Positions 41,993 through 54,823 are shown, counted from the stretch's first letter. The stretch is DNA of 64,000 nt from Candidatus Arsenophonus lipoptenae (GCF_001534665.1 NZ_CP013920.1:248001-312000), one strand, 5' to 3'. The notes: a model not told the origin generated them from the letters alone. Numbers and translations are program-made.

Positions 41993-42863
41993 AATTATAT
42001 AAAAAAATGTCAAGGTAATTTGATTCATTATTATAAATGATTAATATAATTAAATTATATGCTATTTAATTTAAAGTTAAATTAAATAATCTTTAATTCT
42101 AAAAGAGAAGATTAAGATAAAGAAAATAAGCAACAATCATATTTATGGAATAAATTCCATGAAATTATAAAATTGTTATAAATATTAACTTTCATTATAA
42201 CTTATTTAATGTGATCATATAAAATTTAATCTAAAACAAATAAACTTAATTAAGTAAAATAAGTTTAAATTAGGATTAAGCAATAACAAACAATAATAAT
42301 AGATAAATAAATAAAAAATTTAAGTAAACATTTTTTAAAAATTTAAAAACATTAACATAATATTTTATCTTATATAAATATTTTATTATAATAAAACGAT
42401 CTAATTTTATCAAAAAAATTCTTAAAATGATATGACTAAAACATTACTTACTTAATACTATAATTATAGTAATAATAGTAATATATTTAATTATTTATAA
42501 TTAATTCATTAAAAATTAATTACTGAAAATCTATAAAACATAATACTCATATAAAAATATTTTTATGATAAATTTATCTTCTACTAATATAGTTTATACC
42601 GAAATTTTAAATTTACTAAAATTTAATTATTAATATAATTTTATAATTACAAATATTATATAATTAATTTTTTATCTAATTAATAAAAACTTAAAATTTT
42701 ATAATCTAATATAAATATTATATCTATATTTTTATTAACATTATAAAATAATAAATTAAAAACATTACTTAATATAGATACAGTATAATTTATAAAAAAT
42801 TTGCATATCATATGTTAATGATATACTTGATTATAAATTTAGTAATTAAAATAAGGATTTTTA
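41993..42863. other. Spacer between sitA and thrS
   Basis: About 870 bases. It must contain the divergent promoters of sitABCD and of the thrS operon. E. coli thrS has a folded leader that ThrRS binds to repress its own synthesis; I could not recognise such a structure in this A+T-rich sequence. Confidence 0.45.
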
Positions 42864-44786
42864 ATGCCAGTTATCACTTTTCCTGATGGAAGTTTACGTA
42901 AATATCAAAATGCTGTTTCAGTAAAAGATATTATAAAGGATATTAATTCAAATCTTATAAATGACTGTATAGCAGGTAAGATTAATGGTCAACTTATTGA
43001 TATAAGTGATATAATTAACAATGATGTTAAATTAGATTTTATTACTAATAAAGATATAGATGGATTAAAAATTATTCGTCACTCATGTGCACATTTACTT
43101 GGTCATGCAATAAAACAATTATGGCCAACAACTAAGATGGTAATTGGGCCTATTATTGAAAACGGTTTCTATTATGACATTGATCTTGCATATAACTTAA
43201 CAAAAGAAGATTTAAATAAAATTGAACAAAGAATGCATCAACTTGCTAAAAAAAATTACGATGTTATTAAAAAACTAGTAAGTTGGCAAGAAGCAAAAGA
43301 TACTTTTATTTTACGTGGAGAAGATTATAAAATTCAAATTTTAAATGAAAATATTAACAAAGATGATCATCTTGGACTTTATTATCATGAAGAATATATT
43401 GATATGTGTCGTGGGCCTCATGTACCTAATATGCGTTTTTGTCATTATTTTAAACTACAAAAAGTTTCCGGTGCATATTGGCGAGGTAATAGTAATAACA
43501 AAATGTTACAAAGAATTTATGGAACAGCTTGGGCTAATAAAAAACAATTAACTAGCTATTTATTACGTTTAAAAGAAGCAATTAAACGAGATCATCGTAT
43601 TATAGGTAAACAACTTAATCTTTATCATATGCAAGAAGAAGCGCCAGGTATGGTATTTTGGCATAATTATGGCTGGATAATATTTCGTGAATTGGAAACT
43701 TTTATTCGAAATAAACTAAATGAATATCAATACCAAGAAGTAAAAAGTTCATTATTTATGGATCGTATTATTTGGGAAAAAACAGGTCATTGGGAAAATT
43801 ACAAAGAAAATATATTTACCATATCATCGGAAAATAGAGATTTTTGCATAAAGCCAATGAATTGTCCTGGGCATGTGCAAATATTTAATCGATCTATAAA
43901 GTCTTATCGTGATTTACCATTACGGATTGCAGAATTTGGTAGTTGTCACCGTAATGAACCAACCGGTGCACTACATGGTTTAATGAGAGTGCGTAGTTTT
44001 ACACAAGATGATGCTCATATTTTTTGTACTGAAGATCAAATATTAGATGAAGTAAAAAATTGTATCAAAATGATTTATGATGTTTATTCAATATTTGGTT
44101 TTCAAAAAATCACTATTAAATTATCGACCAGGCCAAAAAATAGTATAGGTACTGATATACAATGGAATATTGCAGAAAATAGACTTGCTAAAGCACTGGA
44201 AAATCTTAAATTTGATTACCAACCAGGAGAAGGGGCATTTTATGGACCAAAAATTGAATTTACTTTGTATGATTGTTTGGAGCGAGCTTGGCAATGTGGT
44301 ACTGTACAACTTGACTTTTCATTACCTATTCGTTTAAATGCTTTTTATATCAATGAAAATAACAAACGACAAGTACCAGTAATGATTCATCGTGCTATCT
44401 TAGGATCAATGGAACGTTTTATTGGAATTTTAATAGAACATTACGCAGGGTTTTTCCCAACTTGGTTAGCCCCTTTACAAATAGTTATTATAAATATAAC
44501 AGATTCACAAATTGATTTTGTAAAAAAAATAGTAAAAAAATTGGCTAATTTAGGTATTCGTGTAAAAGCAGACTTGAGAAACGAAAAAATAGGATTTAAA
44601 ATACGTGAGCATACATTAAAACGTGTTCCTTATATGTTAATTTGTGGAGAAAAAGAAGTTGAATCACATCAAGTATCAGTTAGAACTAATAAAGGGAAAA
44701 ATTTAGGAACATTCAATATCATGGAATTTATAAAAAAAGTACTCAATGAAATTCGTACTCGTAGTATTTATCAATCTGAGGAATAA
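42864..44786 (+). CDS. thrS: Threonyl-tRNA synthetase
   Basis: Class II synthetase for tRNA-Thr. It has the TGS domain (1-62), the editing domain with [11 protein letters not shown] near 73-83, the catalytic core and the anticodon-binding domain. The zinc ligands lie in MNCPGHV, in the [18 protein letters not shown] block (with HRNEPTG) and in [14 protein letters not shown]. 640 residues, as usual (E. coli 642). An AAGGATTTTTA ribosome-binding site precedes ATG. It heads the thrS-infC-rpmI-rplT-pheST-ihfA cluster, whose order is exactly that of E. coli. Confidence 0.98.
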   Translation: MPVITFPDGSLRKYQNAVSVKDIIKDINSNLINDCIAGKINGQLIDISDIINNDVKLDFITNKDIDGLKIIRHSCAHLLGHAIKQLWPTTKMVIGPIIENGFYYDIDLAYNLTKEDLNKIEQRMHQLAKKNYDVIKKLVSWQEAKDTFILRGEDYKIQILNENINKDDHLGLYYHEEYIDMCRGPHVPNMRFCHYFKLQKVSGAYWRGNSNNKMLQRIYGTAWANKKQLTSYLLRLKEAIKRDHRIIGKQLNLYHMQEEAPGMVFWHNYGWIIFRELETFIRNKLNEYQYQEVKSSLFMDRIIWEKTGHWENYKENIFTISSENRDFCIKPMNCPGHVQIFNRSIKSYRDLPLRIAEFGSCHRNEPTGALHGLMRVRSFTQDDAHIFCTEDQILDEVKNCIKMIYDVYSIFGFQKITIKLSTRPKNSIGTDIQWNIAENRLAKALENLKFDYQPGEGAFYGPKIEFTLYDCLERAWQCGTVQLDFSLPIRLNAFYINENNKRQVPVMIHRAILGSMERFIGILIEHYAGFFPTWLAPLQIVIINITDSQIDFVKKIVKKLANLGIRVKADLRNEKIGFKIREHTLKRVPYMLICGEKEVESHQVSVRTNKGKNLGTFNIMEFIKKVLNEIRTRSIYQSEE

Positions 44787-44815
44787 TGTAATTAAGGGTG
44801 GAAAAAAATCAAATG
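44778..44815 (+). promoter_or_regulatory. infC start region: ATT start, A7 tract and alternative starts
   Basis: GAGGA at 44778-44782 is ideally placed for ATT at 44791 and overlaps the end of thrS. ATT is in reading frame 1 with IKGGK, while the IF3 body is one base further on. The switch must occur at the seven-A tract 44802-44808. GTG 44798 and ATG 44813 are the in-frame candidates after the shift. Confidence 0.8.
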
Positions 44816-45343
44816 ATACGTCAGAATCGTATTAATACAGAAATTCGTGCTTCTGAAGTTCGTTTAACTGGTTTAAATGGTGATCAAATTGGTATTATCA
44901 GTCTTAAAGAAGCTCTAAAAAAAGCTGCAGAAGCTGGTGTTGATCTGGTAGAAATTAGTGCAAATGCTGAACCACCTGTTTGTCGAATAATGGATTATGG
45001 TAAATTTATATATGAAAAAAATAAATTTCTTAAAGAACAGAAAAAGAAACAAAGAATTATTCAGGTAAAAGAAATTAAATTTAGACCTAGTACAGATGAA
45101 GGAGATTATCAAGTTAAACTACGTAATCTAATTAGATTTTTAAAAGATGGGGATAAAACTAGAATTACATTAAGATTTCGAGGACGTGAATTAGCACATC
45201 AACAAATAGGTATTGATATGCTTAATCGTATCAAAATTGATTTGGAAAAAATATCAATAGTCGAATCTTTTCCAAATAAAATAGAAGGTCGTCAAATGGT
45301 TATGGTACTTGCACCTAAAAAAATATTTAAGCAAAATAATTAG
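44798..45343 (+). CDS. infC: Translation initiation factor IF-3
   Basis: IF3 keeps 30S subunits free and checks the start codon. The frame from [16 protein letters not shown] to MVLAPKK matches E. coli IF3 throughout. The 5' end is odd. The family's ATT start is present at 44791 behind GAGGA at a spacing of 8, and codes for I-K-G-G-K as in E. coli. A run of seven A (44802-44808) then puts it out of frame with the rest. In-frame alternatives are GTG 44798 (used here, with AAGG directly abutting it) and ATG 44813, which would give 176 residues missing only the first few. Polymerase slippage on the A run could also restore the ATT frame. The body is intact and surely functional; the real start is uncertain. 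Confidence 0.9.
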   Translation: MEKNQMIRQNRINTEIRASEVRLTGLNGDQIGIISLKEALKKAAEAGVDLVEISANAEPPVCRIMDYGKFIYEKNKFLKEQKKKQRIIQVKEIKFRPSTDEGDYQVKLRNLIRFLKDGDKTRITLRFRGRELAHQQIGIDMLNRIKIDLEKISIVESFPNKIEGRQMVMVLAPKKIFKQNN

Positions 45344-45414
45344 TTTTTATTTAATTTTAATAAAAAAATCAAAGTTGATTATTTATACTTTTACCATACG
45401 AAGTGGATATTAAA

Positions 45415-45612
45415 ATGCCAAAAATAAAAACAGTACGTAGTGCAGCAAAACGATTTAAAAAAACTAGTAATGGCCATTTTAAGCGTAAGCAAGCTAATCT
45501 TAGACATATTTTAACTAAAAAATCAACTAAGCGTAAGCGTCATTTAAGACCAAAAACTATAGTTTCTAAAGGAGATTTTTGTGCAGTATCTAGTTGCCTA
45601 CCATACGAATAA
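45415..45612 (+). CDS. rpmI: 50S ribosomal protein L35
   Basis: Small basic protein of the large subunit. [17 protein letters not shown] and [13 protein letters not shown] match the family; 65 residues, as in E. coli. ATG at 45415 is the conserved start; an in-frame GTG 12 bases earlier is not needed. Cotranscribed with infC and rplT. In E. coli L20 represses rpmI-rplT through a long-range RNA structure, which I cannot confirm here. Confidence 0.97.
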   Translation: MPKIKTVRSAAKRFKKTSNGHFKRKQANLRHILTKKSTKRKRHLRPKTIVSKGDFCAVSSCLPYE

Positions 45613-45663
45613 CAAAAAAAATTTAACTTTTTAAAATAGTATTCTAAGTCATAGGAGAGATAT

Positions 45664-46008
45664 ATGGCTCGCATAAAGCGAGGAGTCGTTGCACATGCAC
45701 GTCATAAAAAAATATTAAAACAAGCAAGGGGTTTTTATGGGGCACGTTCACGCGCCTACCGTGTTGCTTTTCAAGCAGTTATTAAAGCTGGGCAATATGC
45801 TTATCGTGACCGACGACAACGAAAACGTCAATTTCGTCAGTTATGGATTATACGAATTAATGCTGCTGCTCGTCAACATGGTTTATCATATAGTAATTTT
45901 ATTAGTGGTTTGAAGAAATTTTCAATTATATTAGATCGCAAAATTTTATCTGATATTGCTGTTTTTGATAAAGCAACTTTTGCATCCTTGGTTGATAAAA
46001 TAAAGTAA
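45664..46008 (+). CDS. rplT: 50S ribosomal protein L20
   Basis: Early assembly protein of the large subunit and, in E. coli, autoregulator of its operon. [40 protein letters not shown] and [17 protein letters not shown] are conserved. The 114 residues lack the last four of E. coli L20. An ATAGGAGAG ribosome-binding site precedes ATG. It is followed by the pheST hairpin. Confidence 0.98.
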   Translation: MARIKRGVVAHARHKKILKQARGFYGARSRAYRVAFQAVIKAGQYAYRDRRQRKRQFRQLWIIRINAAARQHGLSYSNFISGLKKFSIILDRKILSDIAVFDKATFASLVDKIK

Positions 46009-46137
46009 TATAAAAAAATATCTTTTTTTAATTAATTATGTTTTAAAATTAATTATTTGTTATAAAATAAAAATTTATTATATCAATTTAACACCATATT
46101 TATTGGCTTTTACGTATTTAAAAATCTAAAAACTAAT

Positions 46138-46161
46138 AAAAGCCTCCTTTTGGAGGCTTTT
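46138..46161 (+). terminator. Hairpin before pheS (former pheST attenuator)
   Basis: AAAAGCCTCC and GGAGGCTTTT form a perfect 10-bp stem with a TTTT loop, followed by TATATTAAG. It sits between rplT and pheS, where E. coli has the attenuator of the pheST operon. The Phe-rich leader peptide gene pheM is not present: the only ATG after rplT in this gap reads ATG-TTT-TAA. It may act as a simple, partly effective terminator. Confidence 0.85.
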
Positions 46162-46215
46162 ATATTAAGCATAAGAAAAATAATTAATAATTATTAGATT
46201 TAAAAGAGGATATTC

Positions 46216-47199
46216 ATGCTACATCTAGTAAAATTGGTTGCACAAGCAAAAACAGCCATCGCAAAAGCTCAAGATGTTGCTACATTAAATTCAATAAAAG
46301 TTGAATTTTTAGGCAAAAAAGGTCATATCAAAATATATATGTTAAAATTACATAATTTTACAGTAGAAAAACGCCCTATAATGGGAAAAGCAATTAATCA
46401 GGCCAAAAAAAATATTCAAAATTTATTAAATATACGTCAAGAACAATTAAAAAATATAATTTTATCTGATAAATTGCAAAAAGAAACAATAGATATTTCA
46501 TTACCAGGTAGACAAACTGAAGTAGGTAATCTTCATCCAATAACACGTACAATTGATAGAATAGAGAAATTCTTTAGAGCACTGGGTTTTTCTATTGTTT
46601 ACGGTCCTGAAATAGAAGATAATTATCATAATTTTGATGCTTTAAATATTCCAGATTATCATCCATCTAGAAATATCCATGATACTTTCTGGTTTGATAC
46701 TAATCGTTTATTACGTACACAAACCTCTAGTGTTCAAATTAGAAGTATGAAAGGAAAACAACCCCCAATTCGTATTATTGCACCTGGTAGGGTCTATAGA
46801 AACGATTTCGATAAAACACATACACCAATGTTTCATCAAACTGAAGGCCTAATTGTTGATCAACATGTCAAATTTACTAATTTAAAAAGTATATTATACG
46901 ACTTTTTAAATTATTTTTTTGAAACTAAAATATGTATTCGTTTTCGTCCATCATATTTTCCATTCACTAAACTTTCAGCTGAAATAGACGTAATGCATAA
47001 AAATGATAAATGGTTAGAAATATTAGGTTGTGGCATGATCCATCCAAATGTCTTAAATAATGTAGGTATTAATCCTAATTTATATTCTGGTTTTGCATTT
47101 GGTATAGGGATGGAACGTTTAACCATGTTACGTTATGAAGTAACAGATTTACGTGCATTTTTTCAAAATGATCTTCGTTTTCTAAAACAATTTAGATAG
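46216..47199 (+). CDS. pheS: Phenylalanyl-tRNA synthetase alpha subunit
   Basis: Catalytic subunit of the alpha2-beta2 synthetase. The N-terminal coiled coil (1-85) is followed by [29 protein letters not shown], the class II motif 2 block [15 protein letters not shown] and motif 3 [17 protein letters not shown]. 327 residues, identical in length to E. coli. It starts with ATG behind AGAGGATATTC. Only 13 bases separate it from pheT. Expression probably passes through or starts just after the upstream hairpin. Confidence 0.98.
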   Translation: MLHLVKLVAQAKTAIAKAQDVATLNSIKVEFLGKKGHIKIYMLKLHNFTVEKRPIMGKAINQAKKNIQNLLNIRQEQLKNIILSDKLQKETIDISLPGRQTEVGNLHPITRTIDRIEKFFRALGFSIVYGPEIEDNYHNFDALNIPDYHPSRNIHDTFWFDTNRLLRTQTSSVQIRSMKGKQPPIRIIAPGRVYRNDFDKTHTPMFHQTEGLIVDQHVKFTNLKSILYDFLNYFFETKICIRFRPSYFPFTKLSAEIDVMHKNDKWLEILGCGMIHPNVLNNVGINPNLYSGFAFGIGMERLTMLRYEVTDLRAFFQNDLRFLKQFR

Positions 47200-47212
47200 A
47201 TAGGATTATTAA

Positions 47213-49600
47213 ATGAAATTAAGTGAATTTTGGCTACGAGAATGGGTAAACCCAACAATAAGTAGTGTAGATTTATCAAAACAAATGACTATGGCAGGCC
47301 TTGAAATTGATAATATTAAACCTGTTTCTGGTCAATTTCAAGATGTGTTAATAGGTGAAATTATTAAATGTGTTCAACATCCTAATAATAAAAAATTATT
47401 TATAACAAAAATTAATATTGGTACCAAAAAATTACTCAATATTATATGTGGAGATATAAAGTGTCGTAAAGGATTAAAAGTAGCAGTAGCAATATTAGGA
47501 GCAGTTTTATCAAATAATTTCAAAATAAAAGTAATGAAAGTACTTGGTGAATATTCTGAAGGTATACTATGTTCATATGCTGATCTCGGTATTTATGATA
47601 ATAATCATGGTATTATTGAACTACCACATACTGCACCTATCGGGACAGATATTCGTAATTACTTAAAATTAAATGATAATATTTTTGAAGTTAATTTAAC
47701 ACCAAATCGCGCTGATTGTTTAAGTATTTTAGGTATCTCTAGAGAGATTGCAGCCATAAATAATATTAAAATGAATACACTAAAAATTAAACCAGTTAAA
47801 AGTAATGATAATATTGTTTTTCCGATTCGTATAGAAGCATTTATAGAATGCCCTCGTTTTTTAGGAAGAGTAATAAATGGTATTGATATGACAGTACAAA
47901 CTCCTATTTGGATGAAAGAAAAATTACGTCGTAGTGGATTTAATCCCATTGATCCTGTAGTTGATATTATCAATTTTGTATTATTAGAATTAGGTCAACC
48001 ATTACATGTTTATGATCTTGATCATTTAAATAAAACTATTATTGTTAGAATGGCTAAAAAAAATGAAATATTAATTTTACTTGATGGTAAAAAATTAAAT
48101 TTAAAACAAAATACGTTAATTATTGCTGATGAAAAAAATGTTTTAGGAATTGCAGGTATTTTTGTAGGTAAACATGCAAAAATAAATCAAAAGACTACTA
48201 ATATATTATTAGATAGCGCTTTTTTTAATCCACTAACAATTTCTTTCTGGGCACGTTATTATGGTTTTCATACTGAATCCTCACACCGTTTTGAACGTGG
48301 AGTTGATCCTCAAATGCAATATATAGCTATGGAGAGAGCAAGTAAATTAATTTTTGAAATTTGTGGTGGTATAGTTGGTAATATTGTTGATATTAGTCAT
48401 ATAAATCATTTGCCTAAAGTAATAACTTTAACTTTAACTAGAAAAAAACTTGATCTTTTAATTGGCCATAAGATTCCAGATACTAACGTTACTCAAATTC
48501 TTCAACGATTAGGATTTCATGTAATTAATGAAAAAGAAAATTGGAAAGTAATTACCCCATCTTGGAGATTTGATATAAAAATTGAAGAAGATCTAATTGA
48601 AGAAGTAACTAGGATATATGGGTATAATAATATACCACATGTACCGTTAAATGTAGATTTAATTAGACCTTATGATCATGAATCAAATTTATCATTAAAA
48701 CGTGTAAAAACATTACTAATTGATCGTGGTTATAATGAAGTAATTACCTATAGTTTTGTAAATCCTAAAATGCAATTATTATTATATCCAAATTCTGACA
48801 TGTTAATTTTACCTAATCCAATATCATCTGATATGTCAGTTATGAGACTTTCTCTTTTACCAGGATTATTAAATACAGTAATTTATAATCAAAATCATCA
48901 ACAAAATCGTATTCGAATATTTGAAACTGGATTACGATTTATACCTGATGTATTAGCAGAATATGGCATTAGGCAAGAATTAATTTTAGCAGGTTTGATT
49001 ACAGGAAAACGATATATAGAGCACTGGGCGCAAGAAAAGAGAGAAGTTGATTTTTTTGATATAAAAGGTGATGTTGAATCAATATTAAAATTAACTGGCA
49101 AATTAAATAATATTTTTTACAAATCTTATTCTAATTCTATATTACATCCAGGACAAAGTGCTAAAATTTATCTTAAAAATAGTTATATCGGATACGTAGG
49201 TGTCATTCATCCTAAAATAAATAATAAATTAAATTTATATAATAGAATACTAGTTTTTGAATTACTGTGGAATAAAATTCAAGACCGTATTATTCCTAAA
49301 GCAAATATAATTTCACGTTTCCCAGCTAATCGCCGAGATATTGCTATTATAATACCAGAATGGATTCCGGCAGCAGACGTATTAGAAGAATGCAAAAAAA
49401 TTATTGTAAATCATATAGTTAGCATAAACTTATTTGACGTTTATTGTGGCAATAGTATAGCAAAAGGTTATAAAAGTCTCGCTATTAGTTTTATATTACA
49501 GGACACAGAACGCACTTTAGAAGAAAAAGAAATTAACGCAACTATTGATAAATATGTTGATGCATTAAAACGGCGATTTCAAGCCTCTTTGAGGAAATAA
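47213..49600 (+). CDS. pheT: Phenylalanyl-tRNA synthetase beta subunit
   Basis: Structural, tRNA-binding and editing subunit. The N-terminal tRNA-binding domain (about 39-150), the B3/B4 editing region with [21 protein letters not shown], the core with HRFERGVDP, and the C-terminal anticodon-binding fold ending in FQASLRK are all present. 795 residues, the E. coli length. It is followed by ihfA after four bases, a tight coupling also seen in E. coli. Confidence 0.98.
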   Translation: MKLSEFWLREWVNPTISSVDLSKQMTMAGLEIDNIKPVSGQFQDVLIGEIIKCVQHPNNKKLFITKINIGTKKLLNIICGDIKCRKGLKVAVAILGAVLSNNFKIKVMKVLGEYSEGILCSYADLGIYDNNHGIIELPHTAPIGTDIRNYLKLNDNIFEVNLTPNRADCLSILGISREIAAINNIKMNTLKIKPVKSNDNIVFPIRIEAFIECPRFLGRVINGIDMTVQTPIWMKEKLRRSGFNPIDPVVDIINFVLLELGQPLHVYDLDHLNKTIIVRMAKKNEILILLDGKKLNLKQNTLIIADEKNVLGIAGIFVGKHAKINQKTTNILLDSAFFNPLTISFWARYYGFHTESSHRFERGVDPQMQYIAMERASKLIFEICGGIVGNIVDISHINHLPKVITLTLTRKKLDLLIGHKIPDTNVTQILQRLGFHVINEKENWKVITPSWRFDIKIEEDLIEEVTRIYGYNNIPHVPLNVDLIRPYDHESNLSLKRVKTLLIDRGYNEVITYSFVNPKMQLLLYPNSDMLILPNPISSDMSVMRLSLLPGLLNTVIYNQNHQQNRIRIFETGLRFIPDVLAEYGIRQELILAGLITGKRYIEHWAQEKREVDFFDIKGDVESILKLTGKLNNIFYKSYSNSILHPGQSAKIYLKNSYIGYVGVIHPKINNKLNLYNRILVFELLWNKIQDRIIPKANIISRFPANRRDIAIIIPEWIPAADVLEECKKIIVNHIVSINLFDVYCGNSIAKGYKSLAISFILQDTERTLEEKEINATIDKYVDALKRRFQASLRK

Positions 49601-49604
49601 ATAT

Positions 49605-49904
49605 ATGGCGCTTACAAAAGCTGTAATATCAGAAAATTTAAGCAAAAACCTAGGTATAAGCAAATGTGATGCTAGAAAACTAGTTGAACTTTTTTTCGAG
49701 GAAATTCGGCTTTCATTAGAAAATGGAGAGCAGATAAAATTATCAGGATTCGGTAATTTTGAACTGCATGATAAAAATCAACGTCCGGGTAGAAATCCTA
49801 AAACTGGAGAAGATATTCCAATTGCTGCAAGAAGGGTAGTTACTTTTCGTCCAGGACAAAAATTAAAAGGTAGGATTAAAAATATAAATTTTCAGGAAAC
49901 ATAA
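49605..49904 (+). CDS. ihfA: Integration host factor alpha subunit
   Basis: DNA-bending protein of the HU/IHF family that pairs with IhfB. 99 residues, as in E. coli. [20 protein letters not shown], the [19 protein letters not shown] region with the beta-arm tip, and [13 protein letters not shown] are diagnostic. It is the last gene of the thrS operon and is followed by a clear terminator. Retention of IHF in a reduced genome suggests that some architectural regulation persists. ihfB is not in this window. Confidence 0.97.
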   Translation: MALTKAVISENLSKNLGISKCDARKLVELFFEEIRLSLENGEQIKLSGFGNFELHDKNQRPGRNPKTGEDIPIAARRVVTFRPGQKLKGRIKNINFQET

Positions 49905-49912
49905 AAATTATC

Positions 49913-49938
49913 AAAAAGGCCGCTAAAATGCGGCTTTT
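49913..49938 (+). terminator. Rho-independent terminator of the thrS-ihfA operon
   Basis: GCCGC and GCGGC pair around a TAAAAT loop; flanking A and T runs (AAAA / TTTT) extend the stem with one bulged G. The hairpin starts nine bases after the ihfA stop. Confidence 0.9.
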
Positions 49939-52900
49939 AGTTATAATTAAAAAATTAAATATTTTCAAATATCTAAGAATATTTATAAAAAATTTATAAA
50001 TAAAATATTTACTAAGATTTTACATATACCTTAAATATAACTTATATACTAAAATTTCAAATACTAAATATTAGATGTTATTTTTAAATATTTATTTATA
50101 GTATAAATTAATTACATAAAATATAATTTTTACTAAAATGATTTCATATTGCATTAAAAAATTTTAAATAATGCTAGATTATATTTTTGAGTATTATAGT
50201 ATTAAACACTTTATGAGTTGCATAAATAAAAATATGTTAAAAACATAAACATCTCTATCATTTTTTATTCTTTATTAAAAAAATAGAATTGGACTATTTT
50301 ATATTAAATTTTATTACTAGTATTTATATAAATTATTAATATATTAATCATAATTACTATTAATAATCTTTTCTTAAACCTAAGGTAGTAAATACTGCAT
50401 ATTAGAAATATATATTAAATTTAATACAAATTATGCAAAAAGAATATGAAATAATAGGTATTAAAAAATAAATAGACAAGATTTTTTTATTATGTAAAAT
50501 AGCTATATATTTTTATCAAAATAATGATAATTAAAGCTACAGGACATACAATACGAAATATTATAGTTGTATGTTAAGATTTCTTATAGTAGCAATATTA
50601 TTAATATAATATAGTTTTTCCATTAACATGGTGCCATTATTTACTCCTATTCTAGTAATTATAATTGCCATAAAAGCGATAAAAATTAATATTTCTTATA
50701 CTAGAAGTTAATTAAAAAATCAAAATGTAATTTTATAAAATTAATTCATTTAATATTTAATTTAATTACTTGTCTAACATTTATTCGATTCAGTTTATTA
50801 AGTGTTAATAGTAACATTTGTCCATAAATTAATAGATTTTATTAGTCTTATATTAATTATTTAAGCATTATTTTAGTGCTACATCAGCTATAGGTGGTGT
50901 TTTCATAACTTTTTATAATGTATATTTTTTAGTTCTTAGTTTATTTTAAAAGCGCTATAGAAGCGAATATATAGTTTTATACTAGATTCAACATAGTTAT
51001 TTTATAAAAATCATTAAAATTAATTATAATAAAAATAAGAATCAAAAAAGTAATGAAAGCTATTATTTTTGTCTATCATTACATTGGACATATGGGATTA
51101 CAAATATCAAAAAAGGCGAAAATTAAAATTTAAGCTATTTTACTTATATAAATAATCTTAAAAAGATTATTTAATTTCTTAGATAGTATAATTTGGAATT
51201 CATATAGAAACTCTTGTTTTGACAAATTAAAATATTAATAATTTACTATAAATTAAATGTATTAAGAAAATATAATATATTTTTATTCTTCTTTTTACTA
51301 TAGTAAAATATTAAGTCAAGATTTATTAAAATTAGTAATTAAAAGATTTTTGAACTTATATAGTTTTTACTATCTAAACATAAGTAACACAAGCATCAAT
51401 TAATTTAACTATTCTAGATAATGAAATAAAAATTGGTGTAATTTTTATATAAAATAATATCTAAATTAATATACTAGCGATACTTTTGCTCAAGAAAATT
51501 ATCTGTTAATTTAACATACATCACATTGTGATTACATAAACAATTGTCAAGTTACAAGTAAACTTTTAAATAATGCACTTTAACAAAAGTAGGTAATTAT
51601 TCAGCAATTGCATAAGATAGATAATCTTTATAAAACAACATTACTTTATTTTAATATTTACTAAGAATTATTTAATAGATCGATCTAAATATGCTATAAA
51701 TAATAAATAGCATAAATAAGAACATTAAATATCACGTTATTCCTAAATTAAGAATAAAATATTTATTTTTCTGCTAAGATATTAAAAAATATTTAGCAAA
51801 TGAATTAGGAATTTTAATAAATAAATGGATCAGTATCCAAACTAGAATATATTTTAAAAACTAAATTAATATTTTAATATTAAGAAGTAAATATTTCTAT
51901 TGGAAATTATTTAATTAGATTTTTATTATCTAAAAGATATTTTAACATATATAAATTATATATTAATTCTTTTTATGTTTTATTAACAAATTCCAGCTTA
52001 AGTAATCAGTAAATTTTCTATTTTATTCATGGCGAATCATTATTCATATAATGATTGGATTAAATATTAGATTAAATATTATATAAATGTAATGTTATGC
52101 TAACATTAATTGCTAATTTTACACTACTTAAATATAAATATAAACTATTAAAAGTATTTAAATTAAATTTTCAAGGAAGTTTAAAAAAAATAATATATTA
52201 TTCAAATATAACAAACGTATCATCTTTCTATCTATATCTGAAATATATGAAATATTTCATAATAAAGAATTTAATAAAATTCTTATAATGTTATTATTAA
52301 TTAAATTAATAACAAATATTAAACTTATTTTAGTTCTAAAAATTATTAGATTGTATTTAGGAAAATGGCACTTAATTTTAGTTAAAATTTACTTTACTTA
52401 AACAATTTAATTTTTTAGATTTTAAACGTATTTATAGTATACGATTGATTAAGTAATATTAACCGACTAACCTTAAATTTAATCAAATGATCTTTTATAA
52501 AATTAATCGATGTAAATAATCAAATAAAATTTTGCTAATATTAATATTAAGGATAGCATAAAAGCTATATTTGCTATAATTAAGAATAACAATGAATAAT
52601 GTAATAAATAAAAATATTAATATCGGCAATATAAAATAATAAAGCTAGTATTACAAAATTAGCTGATATATTAAAATTAATATTTTTGAAAAACATACTT
52701 TATATGAAATGGTTTCTCCATTTGTTAGATTTAAAATAACTGAATACAATTATCATTATAGAAGTAATTATCAAGATATCAAATATAGTAAACCGAATAT
52801 TAAAAGTGCTGATTGCTTACTGAAATAAAAATCAATTATTAAATATGAAGAGAACTATTGATAAAACTTTATATTTTAAAAATGCAAAAAAATATAAAAT

Positions 52901-54823
52901 TTAAAAACTGGTTTCATTACTATATGACTAGATAACATGAAACCTCATTTATAATTGTGTCTTTTTAATCTTAAGTATTTATATTACAATATTAAAATAG
53001 AATGCCATATCAATATATAGTCAAAGTATTATATTAGCTTATTACATTTTAAATAGAAAAATAGCTAATGATTTAAAAAATTATATAAAACAAACAAATT
53101 AATGAAAGTCAATAATTTTGGATACATATATTGGATTATCAATCTTGATAAAATAATAGATAAATAATTAAAATTGATTAAATCAATAAAATTAGGAGTA
53201 AATAAGCTTGAAAACGACATTGAAGTTTCCGTTAAATATTCATCAGTTCCAGCTTAGAACAAGATAATGAAAAATGTATGTACTAAAAGCAAAAGAATAT
53301 TTTGCATTTAGTTGATTGTTAATATAATTTTTGTTCTTTTTTATCTAAAAATATAATATGTATTATACAATGCTAATGATGTTATTAATTTATGATTAAA
53401 TTATTAATACTGTAAGCTATAGATAAAAAATCTAGTAACTTTATTATTAATATAATGCCGATAAAAGTAAAAAATGCCTATTTATACTATTTTTACTGAA
53501 ATTAAAATGATATCTAAGTTAATAGAATTTGAATATTTATTAAAAATAATTAAAAAATTATATTTCGCCTTTTATATAAATTTATAATAAATCATATTTT
53601 ACTTAACTAAAAAATTTATATAATCCTATTCTCCAGATCGTGAAGATTGGTTGTTAGAATATCGATATAGAATTTGGTGTTTATATTAAATAAAATATTA
53701 ATATTATTATTTTATTATACAATATTATTTACTTTTATATATTTAATACTTTTAAATTTTAAATCACTCCAGGAAACTAGATAAAACTGGTTATATGCAA
53801 ACATTAACAAGAAAAATATTGTAAAGAAATAATTAAACAATGCTTTATTTACTTTAATATTCGTAATTTTTAAAAAATTGTAATATGGATTAAATAAATA
53901 ATATTAGTCAAATAATATTCGATTATGCTAATTTTTCTATTGTATTTAGTTATATATTTTCTACTATGAAAAACGATTATTTAATTTACTAGCTAGCTAC
54001 TACTATAAATATTATTCAGTAAAATATATTTCGTATATTCTATTTTTATTTTTATTCCAACAGCCTTAATATTTCCTATTGGTAATCATAATGTGTTAGA
54101 TCTGATGTTAATAATATGGCTTGATGATTGTATATCATTACATTTTTAGTTATTAAAACTAATTAAAATTTCCACAAAATTAATATCAATATCCTAGATT
54201 AGGATTTTACCTGTGGTATTTTTAGTATTTGCTTTTATGACTAAGGATAATTATAGATTAACTATTATACTATTATAATAATGATATCTGGTTTCTTTAT
54301 CAACAAAGATTCATTAAATAATAAAATTTAGCGGTATAGTAATTATTAGCTCAGCAGCATGCAATAAAAATTATTAAGATATTAGTTATCAATGATATGA
54401 ACTATATTATTAATTTTTTAAGTAGAACATATTTTACTTTTTATCATGAGATGCTTAATATAAATCACTTTTTTTTGATTTTATATTTCTACTATATTAA
54501 TTAATGTAATACCGTAGTTAAAATTTTTGTTTAGTTATTTTTATTTAAAAATTAGCAAAACATGTATTTTGTATAAAAATGATTACAAGTAAAAATATAA
54601 ATTAAATTAAGATTTATTAACATATATATTATATATATAATATAATTTTTATTATAAAAACTAAAAGTTTAATTAATAATTAAATAATATTTACATTTTA
54701 TCAATATAAATAACTTTTACAATTATGATTGTAATTTATAAAGATCATAACCTACCTAATAATAAATCAATGTTATATTATCCACTAACAATTTATAATT
54801 TTTACGTATTTAATTATAAATTA
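49939..54823. other. 4.9-kb gene desert with probable decayed genes
   Basis: No intact gene is visible on either strand. In places the sequence is less A+T-biased and shows short open stretches with a protein-like look. Examples are 53624-53689 on the plus strand (reads YSPDREDWLLEYRYRIW) and about 54030-54150 (reads FIPTALIFPIGNHNVLDL within some 40 open codons, hydrophobic). Near 50860-50950 and 51055-51120 similar fragments occur. I cannot match them to named genes. E. coli has btuCED after ihfA and proY after brnQ; either could be the source, but this is not shown. An open frame of 63 codons at 52097-52288 is low in complexity and I do not regard it as a gene. Confidence 0.6.
52058..52081. 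repeat. 12-bp perfect tandem duplication
   Basis: GATTAAATATTA occurs twice in direct succession (52058-52069 and 52070-52081) inside the gene desert. Confidence 0.85.

Noticed and set aside
52097-52288. Open frame of 63 codons in the gene desert.
   Set aside because: It is dominated by Leu, Lys, Tyr, Ile and Asn as expected of random A+T-rich sequence, has no clear ribosome-binding site, and matches no family I know.
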